This document shows, piece by piece, positions 58,704 through 64,000 of a stretch of 64,000 nt of DNA. Under the pieces are notes generated by a model. It was given only the letters and a program-made list of their open reading frames with translations. It ran no database searches and was not told the DNA's origin. Made by a program: the position numbers and the translations under genes. The DNA is from Coriobacteriia bacterium (GTDB lineage Bacteria; Actinomycetota; Coriobacteriia; Coriobacteriales; UMGS124), in assembly GCA_018368455.1 (NCBI GenBank), contig JAGZEG010000015.1:1-64000 (forward strand), written 5' to 3'. Every line of letters starts with the position of its first letter. The stretch's first letter is position 1.

Positions 58704-61700
58704 CTAATCCGTTCCCGAGCCGTAAGAATCCAGAACGGGGGCGAGAGCGTCGTCGCGCAGGATGACGGAGGCGGAGCCCAGCAGGTTCTGTGCGAGCCGG
58801 AACGAGCCGGCGTCGGCAGCGTGGCCCGCCGCGCGGACGAGAGCCTCGGCGTTGAGCTGCACCTGGCCCAGCGGGACGCCGCCCTGGCGGAACAGCTCGC
58901 GAGCCTCGTCGTCGCTGATGAGCTCGTGGCGCATGCCGTCTTTGCGCAGAAACTCCGTCACCTCGGCGCTGCACGGCTCGGCGAGGTTGCGATCGAAGGC
59001 GACGCTGCGCTGATAGCACGCCAGACCCAGGCGCTTGCGATCCGTCATCCAGTAGGCGTAGCCCAGCCAGTACAGGGCCATGCCGACGTCGTTGGGGTTC
59101 CAGGCGATGGTCAGCATGCGGTTAAGCACGTTGATCTCGGACTCGTAGTCGAACACACAGAAGTAGCAGCGGGCGAGGCGCAGATACGAGGCCGCGACGG
59201 ACGGCGCGATCTCCACGCAGCGCCTGCCGTGGGCGATGGCCTCCTCGGCGTGTTCGATGGAGTCGCTGAGCAGCGAGGCGAGGCGATGGTGGATGAGGAA
59301 GTGCTCGTCGGCACAGAGTCGCAGGTCACGACCGCCGTCGAGCGAATCTGCGCAATGGGTCGCGTACAGCGTGCGCGAGGCGTAGCAGTCGAAGTAGCGA
59401 TAGACGCGCGTCGGCGTGTCGGCAAACCAGCCACGCTCGTCAACCTGCAGCGCCAGCGACTCAAGGGCCGCGACGGCGTCCATGGGGTTGCGCGCCGCAC
59501 GCCGCGTCGCCGCGCGCAGGCCAGCTTTCAAGCCGTACACGTCGGAGAACATCTCCTTGAGCGTGTCCCCCGAGTCTGCGGTGATGGCCCCCGACGCGAT
59601 GCCTTCGCTGACGCGCAGGCACGCCTCGCGCACCGGGATGTTCTCCGTGCGGTCGTGCATGTCGCGGATCACGGCGAGCACGTCGGACAGGTCGTCGTGC
59701 TCGAAGGCAGCAAGCGCCGTCTCCGCGAGAGAGCCGCGAGGCGCGTCCTCGTAGATGCCCATGTCGCAGATGCGCTGGGCATGGAGCAGGCGCGCGGCCT
59801 TCTCGGAGAACGGGCGCTCGTCCGTCTCGATGTTGTCGGCAGCATGCGGCGGCAGCGCGGCCTCGTCATCGAGCGAGGCGAGGGGGCGCACAGGCAGCAG
59901 CTCCGCATGCTCGCCAAGGCGATATGCGTGGGCGAACTTGTGCACGAACGTGCTCGGGTCGGCTTCGGCGAGCGAGCGGACGGGAGGCTGGGCATCGGAT
60001 GGGCCCGCAGGTTCGGCGGCGACTGCAGGGGCGGGCATGCCAGCGGCCGTGGGCTCGGCGGTATCCGGAGAAGAGGGCTGGTCGGCGGGCTCGGCGGCGC
60101 CTCCGGGGGCAAGCTGCCCCGCAGGCTCGGGGGCGCCTGCGACGGCATCCCCCCGCAGGGTGGCCAGGAACGGCACGCGGTTGAAACCGGCCGAGAGCAG
60201 GCACGCGCCGTCCTCACCTGCGCCGAACGGACCACCCCACGCGTTGATGATGACGCGCTGCACGCGATCGGAGCAGGCGAAGGCCGCGCAGGCCACGAGT
60301 ATCACCAGGTGAAACGCGTAGCGCGTCACGTCGGCGGCGCGCTCGTCAGCCGAGCGCTCGGCCCAGGAGCCCGCGGCATCGTCCCAGAACTCGCGCGGCA
60401 TGATGGCAGCGTCGGGCGCGTCGACATCCACGGACAGCGCGCCTCGGGCGGCGTCGTAGCGGAAGCGATAGTCGAGTCGGTACGGCACACGCAGGCTTTC
60501 GCAAGCACGGGCGAACGCCAGGCGCACGTCGAGCTCCGTCGAGGCGTCAACACGTTCCGGGGCTGCGACCGAGGCGCCAGCGTCGTTCACCAGAGTGATG
60601 CCCTGAGCCAGGATGTCCTCGATGATCCAGCGGTCGAGCTCAGCACACTGCTGGGCCGTCGCTGCAGTGACAGCGCCCACCCCGTCAAGGCGGCTCGCCA
60701 TGAAGAGCGCCCTGTTGAGGATGCCTTCGATCTCGAGCAGGGCGCGTGCCCCGTCGTCGCTCACCTGCGCGCGGTTGAACGCCACGTAGAACAGGTTGGC
60801 ATACTCGGAGGTGCGCACGAGGTTAACCTGCGGCTCGGGCGAGTCCATGCGCGCCACGAACAGGCCAGGCAGTAGCGGCGACGTCGTAAGGGAGCCCCCC
60901 GATGCCCACGTCAGTCCCGTCACGTCGGGCAGTCCCGCAGCCGGCGACGTCTGAGGCGCCAGGCTGGCCGCCGTCAGGCCAACGGCCCCGGCGGCACGCA
61001 GCGCCCGCGCGACGTAGATCAACAGACCGGGAGGCGAGACGAGCGGCTGCGCGAGCGCGGCGTCAACGTCGCCGACCATGTGGTCGATTGCGTCGAACAG
61101 CGTCTCGGAGCGCAGGTGATCGAGCATGTCAGCCACGCCGAGCGCGGAGAGACGCTCCCCTCGCTGCCGCGGCAGATAGACGAAGGCGAGAAACGCCAGG
61201 CTCACGGCGTGCGCGAGCGGCAGGGCGCGGCCGCGCGTGCTCTCGCCCAGCTCAATGCGGGCATCGGTGAACGTCACCGCGCTCGTCGCGCCGTCGTCCC
61301 GCGCAACGAACTCGGCAACGCGCCACGGCTCCCCGTCGGGCTGCGGGCTGGGCAACTCGACGCATCCGGCGCCGTCGTCACGGTCGGCATAGCGGAGAAG
61401 CTGCAGCTCGGCCTGCTGGGCAGGAGGCATGGGGAGCATGCCGTCAACAGAAAACGCCCGCGAGTAGCGATCGACATAGCCGACGATGCGCAGGCCAGAA
61501 AGATCATCCGACGGCTCGGAAGCCGCCGCGCCAGAAGGCTCCTCCGCATCGGCAGGGGCACCCGTCAGCTCGATGACGTAGGCCAGCCCGCCCGGGGGCA
61601 GCGGCAGGTTTCCCGACGCATAGCCGTAGAGCTTGCCCGCAGGAGCGCCGGGCAGATCCTCGAACATCGTCAGCTTGACGTCGTCGGGTGCGGATGCGTC

Positions 61701-61769
61701 CCCCCCTTGGAAGCGCGAACCGTCACCGGGCTCAGGCTCAAGGGTGGACGATCCGGAGAGCTCGGTCAT
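58704..61769 (-). CDS. Large hypothetical protein with TPR-like C-terminal part
   Basis: A 1,021-residue cytoplasmic protein that I do not recognise. Residues 1-40 are low in complexity; about 40-530 alternate strands and helices with no named motif. A Pro/Ala/Glu-rich linker spans roughly 540-600. The C-terminal 350 residues are helical and TPR-like, with DVGMALYWLGYAYWMTDRKR near 890-910 the clearest repeat. There are no membrane segments or signal peptide. The ATG at 61769 overlaps the upstream stop codon (TGATG), with GGAGG seven bases upstream, so the two genes are translationally coupled. The longer open frame beyond 61769 is discarded. Scaffold or assembly roles are possible; I assign none. 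Confidence 0.75.
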   Translation of the reverse strand: MTELSGSSTLEPEPGDGSRFQGGDASAPDDVKLTMFEDLPGAPAGKLYGYASGNLPLPPGGLAYVIELTGAPADAEEPSGAAASEPSDDLSGLRIVGYVDRYSRAFSVDGMLPMPPAQQAELQLLRYADRDDGAGCVELPSPQPDGEPWRVAEFVARDDGATSAVTFTDARIELGESTRGRALPLAHAVSLAFLAFVYLPRQRGERLSALGVADMLDHLRSETLFDAIDHMVGDVDAALAQPLVSPPGLLIYVARALRAAGAVGLTAASLAPQTSPAAGLPDVTGLTWASGGSLTTSPLLPGLFVARMDSPEPQVNLVRTSEYANLFYVAFNRAQVSDDGARALLEIEGILNRALFMASRLDGVGAVTAATAQQCAELDRWIIEDILAQGITLVNDAGASVAAPERVDASTELDVRLAFARACESLRVPYRLDYRFRYDAARGALSVDVDAPDAAIMPREFWDDAAGSWAERSADERAADVTRYAFHLVILVACAAFACSDRVQRVIINAWGGPFGAGEDGACLLSAGFNRVPFLATLRGDAVAGAPEPAGQLAPGGAAEPADQPSSPDTAEPTAAGMPAPAVAAEPAGPSDAQPPVRSLAEADPSTFVHKFAHAYRLGEHAELLPVRPLASLDDEAALPPHAADNIETDERPFSEKAARLLHAQRICDMGIYEDAPRGSLAETALAAFEHDDLSDVLAVIRDMHDRTENIPVREACLRVSEGIASGAITADSGDTLKEMFSDVYGLKAGLRAATRRAARNPMDAVAALESLALQVDERGWFADTPTRVYRYFDCYASRTLYATHCADSLDGGRDLRLCADEHFLIHHRLASLLSDSIEHAEEAIAHGRRCVEIAPSVAASYLRLARCYFCVFDYESEINVLNRMLTIAWNPNDVGMALYWLGYAYWMTDRKRLGLACYQRSVAFDRNLAEPCSAEVTEFLRKDGMRHELISDDEARELFRQGGVPLGQVQLNAEALVRAAGHAADAGSFRLAQNLLGSASVILRDDALAPVLDSYGSGTD

Positions 61770-62803
61770 CACGCGACCTCCAGGTAGGCGGATAGCTGCA
61801 TGACCACGCACGCCAGCGTGACGACGAGCAGCACGAGTTGCACGGTGCGATAGGCCGCCGCAGACAGGCCTCCCGCCAGCGCGGCACGCCCGGCGAGCAA
61901 CCCCGCAACGGCAGCGACGCCCACAGCGCACGCTGCGAAGACCTGCCAGGGCCCAGGCAGGACGATCGCCGCCGCCAGCAGGCCTACGGCGAGCACGGTA
62001 AGCGCTGCGGCAAGCCAGGCGCGGCCTCCGCGCACGGCGGGGGTGCCCGACGGGCGGGCGATCCCGGCGTCTCCGGGTCGAGAGGCCGTGGGGGCATCGG
62101 AGGCAGTGTCGCCCACCTGGTCGGCAGTGTCCGCGAGCTCTGTCGTCGAGTTTTCGGGCGCATGAGCCGCTGCGTCGCTGCAACTCGCAGGCTCGCCGGC
62201 AGGCATCGCTTCCTGGCCGGCGGCGTGCGGCGGCGAGGCTTGCCCCGCAGGCGAAACCCCTTCGCGTGCGATCAAGTTGCCGAGCAGCACCCGAGGGCGC
62301 AAGACCTCGGGGAAAGGTGGGGGCACGGGGAAGCTCACCGGAGCACAGGGCACGGGCGCGTCAAGAGGGGCGGCCGCACAAATATCGGAAGCGTCCAGGG
62401 AGGGCAAGTCGCCATGCGACGCAGGTTCGAAGGTGTAGGACGGAGCGGCAGAGCCCTCAGGGGCCTCGGCATCAGAAGAACGCTCCGGCTCGGTGTCGGA
62501 AGGGCCATGGCCCGCAGCCAATGGGACGGGGAAAACCGGTGCATCGAGGCTCGACACATCGGCGACAGACCCGTCAGGGCGAAGGCCGGTGACATCTGTC
62601 ACGTCGGGCTCTCGGCCCACAACGGCGTTCGTCAGAGATTCCCGCCCGTCAGCGAGCTTACCGGAAAGGCCGTCAGACTGGGGGGCACCACCGACGGCGC
62701 CATCGGGCAGCGAGGCATCCGTCCCTGCGGGAGAGGCCGGCTCGGCATGGTCCGGCGCGGCGTCTCGGCGCAGCGAGGCGTCCTGTTCATCAGCACGGGA
62801 CAC
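61769..62803 (-). CDS. Membrane protein with long disordered N-terminal region
   Basis: A 344-residue protein. The first 255 residues are acidic, Pro/Ala/Ser-rich and look disordered. The last 85 contain about three to four hydrophobic helices (AWLAAALTVLAVGLLAAAIVL and two more ending LVLLVVTLACVVMQL). The GTG at 62803 is preceded by AGGAGG at about seven bases. The stop codon shares a base with the start of the 1,021-residue protein. No known family is recognised. The pair suggests a membrane anchor coupled to a large cytoplasmic partner. Confidence 0.75.
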   Translation of the reverse strand: MSRADEQDASLRRDAAPDHAEPASPAGTDASLPDGAVGGAPQSDGLSGKLADGRESLTNAVVGREPDVTDVTGLRPDGSVADVSSLDAPVFPVPLAAGHGPSDTEPERSSDAEAPEGSAAPSYTFEPASHGDLPSLDASDICAAAPLDAPVPCAPVSFPVPPPFPEVLRPRVLLGNLIAREGVSPAGQASPPHAAGQEAMPAGEPASCSDAAAHAPENSTTELADTADQVGDTASDAPTASRPGDAGIARPSGTPAVRGGRAWLAAALTVLAVGLLAAAIVLPGPWQVFAACAVGVAAVAGLLAGRAALAGGLSAAAYRTVQLVLLVVTLACVVMQLSAYLEVA

Positions 62804-62975
62804 GAGGGCCCTCCTCTCTCACATCCGACGGCAAAGGTTCGGCGAGGCACTGGGCGCCACCGGTAACAGGCGCCGCCCAAGACCGCGACTGGATATCTTA
62901 CCCACTCGCCGCCCTCCCGTTTCCCATACCCCAAACCCACGCACGGCAACGTCTCGTCCCCGGCTATTCCCCTGA

Positions 62976-64000
62976 TTATCGACCCTGATAGACCTCGGCG
63001 GGGGACTTGCCGTCGAGATAGTTGTGCGGCACGAGGTTCCAGGCGCCGAGGAAAGCACCCATGAGCTGGGCGAACGTGTCGTCGTCGACGTGGCCGAGGG
63101 CAGAGGCGTCCGCGCCGAATAGCTGCTCGACGACGTCGTGCGCCACGCGATCGCCCGGGCACGTCCGGATGGCGCGCACGATGTCGCCCCAACCCACGGT
63201 GAGCCCGTGCGCGCGGGCGAGCTGCTCATACGACTCCTGGCAGCGCGCAAGGTATGCGGCCCGCTGCTCGGGAGGCACATCGATGCCCGGGCTGCCCGCA
63301 TCCGCCGTCGTGCGCGCAGGATCGGCTGGCGCGCCGTCCCCTGCGGAGCCGAACGTCAGGTGCAGGATGTCGATGAGGTCGACCCGACGGCCCATCTCGG
63401 CCAGGCGGGCAACAGCGTCGCCGAAGCGCCCCTCCTCGAGGCCCTCGCGATACAGGGCGGCCTCCCAGGGGCAACGCCACTCCCCTGCGGCCTGCGCCAG
63501 CCGCAGCGCGACGAGACCTCCTGGTGCGCGCAGCGAGCTGCTGAGGCGGGCGTCGTACACAGCGTACGTCGCGCCGCCGCAGAGGTCCTCCAACGTCACG
63601 GTCTTGGCGGCAGCGTCGATGGAGCGCACCCAAAACAGAGAGAAAAACTGCGTCGCGGCAACCTGGCGGAACAGCTCGACAACGGCGCGATCCGTCTTGG
63701 CGGGAGCGCAGACGACAAAGTGCTCCAGCGGCGTGCGATCGTTTGCCAGGTGATAGTCGAACACGAACCACTCCGCAAACGCCCGCGCGAGGCGATGCTG
63801 GGCGCCAGCGTCGTTTTGGGCTGCCGAGCTGGGATCGACCTCGGAGAGGAAGCGTCCGTACGCGCCGTCGAGCTCGCCGCTGCGCTGGGCAAAGTACGCG
63901 ACGACCGAGCGGAAGTCGAGCTCGGGATGGGCGCCGAGAGCCGCGACGCTCCCCCGCTTCGAAGCCTTGCCAGGCCGGCTCTTCCCCTGCTTTTTTGCCA
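62976..64000 (-). CDS. Hypothetical protein, 5' end beyond the window
   Basis: The frame stays open to the right edge, so at least 341 codons are present and the start is outside. The visible N-terminal part is Lys-rich (GKSRPGKASKRG), followed by HPELDFRSVVAYFAQR and AFAEWFVFDYHLANDRTPLEHF (in pieces). The remainder is a mixed domain with FFSLFWVRSIDAA and an Ala-rich helical half; the end reads NYLDGKSPAEVYQGR. I do not recognise a named family. It is on the same strand as the next two genes, 172 bases upstream, and may belong with them. Confidence 0.7.
   Translation of the reverse strand, partial: AKKQGKSRPGKASKRGSVAALGAHPELDFRSVVAYFAQRSGELDGAYGRFLSEVDPSSAAQNDAGAQHRLARAFAEWFVFDYHLANDRTPLEHFVVCAPAKTDRAVVELFRQVAATQFFSLFWVRSIDAAAKTVTLEDLCGGATYAVYDARLSSSLRAPGGLVALRLAQAAGEWRCPWEAALYREGLEEGRFGDAVARLAEMGRRVDLIDILHLTFGSAGDGAPADPARTTADAGSPGIDVPPEQRAAYLARCQESYEQLARAHGLTVGWGDIVRAIRTCPGDRVAHDVVEQLFGADASALGHVDDDTFAQLMGAFLGAWNLVPHNYLDGKSPAEVYQGR

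Noticed and set aside
1..64000. tRNA, rRNA, CRISPR arrays, prophage and transposase genes were looked for.
   Set aside because: No sequence with their characteristic structure or motifs was seen; the mobile-looking pieces are all short and non-coding.

Overview
The window looks like a chromosome segment of a high-GC actinobacterium of class Coriobacteriia, near Eggerthellaceae, Atopobiaceae or Coriobacteriaceae. The evidence is many GTG and TTG starts with strong GGAGG sites, twin-arginine-exported flavoprotein reductases with and without an FMN-binding domain, membrane-anchored LuxR regulators next to them, and a huge LPXTG-type adhesin built from streptococcal-pilin-like isopeptide domains. 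This placement is inferred from gene content; no rRNA or tRNA gene is visible. About 25 protein genes are supported.

Left third (1-24.7 kb): one gene of about 22 kb encodes a surface protein of about 7,300 residues, with a von Willebrand A domain, roughly 34 pilin-type isopeptide domains, ten DUF11-like domains and an IPKTG sorting signal. Upstream lie a canonical promoter, a good ribosome binding site and an ATG that opens a 63-codon frame. That frame meets the adhesin frame across a run of nine G. A tenth G would fuse the two, so the gene looks phase-variable by translational frameshift. Next door is an AlbA_2/HATPase_c_4 regulator flanked by direct repeats of about 145 bp carrying helically phased TATCA boxes.

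Middle (24.8-47.4 kb): exported or metabolic genes. These are a DUF3089 hydrolase, a type I asparaginase, a Tat-exported M13 metallopeptidase, an NlpC/P60 cell-wall hydrolase, a D-2-hydroxyacid dehydrogenase, a cyclase-family hydrolase with a Cys-rich tail, a flavodoxin, an AEC transporter and a TIM-barrel protein. Two membrane-LuxR genes are each transcribed away from a respiratory-type unit. One faces a Tat flavoprotein reductase. The other faces a KdgT-like carboxylate permease followed by an FMN_bind/FAD reductase. I read these as inducible anaerobic electron-acceptor modules.

Right third (48-64 kb): a Bce/Vra-type module (ABC permease, ATPase, histidine kinase, response regulator) is split by a DUF3800 gene on the opposite strand. 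It is followed by an FMN_bind lipoprotein, two small conserved hypotheticals (one with a PGPGW-type membrane tail), purH, and a three-gene cluster of unknown function that runs off the window.

The intergenic regions carry several short structured repeat families: two long imperfect palindromes (I), two AAGTGC-type elements (II), several GATGCAAGGC/ACGCAGCAGATGG hairpins (III), one MITE-like element, and a perfect 95-bp direct repeat beside purH.
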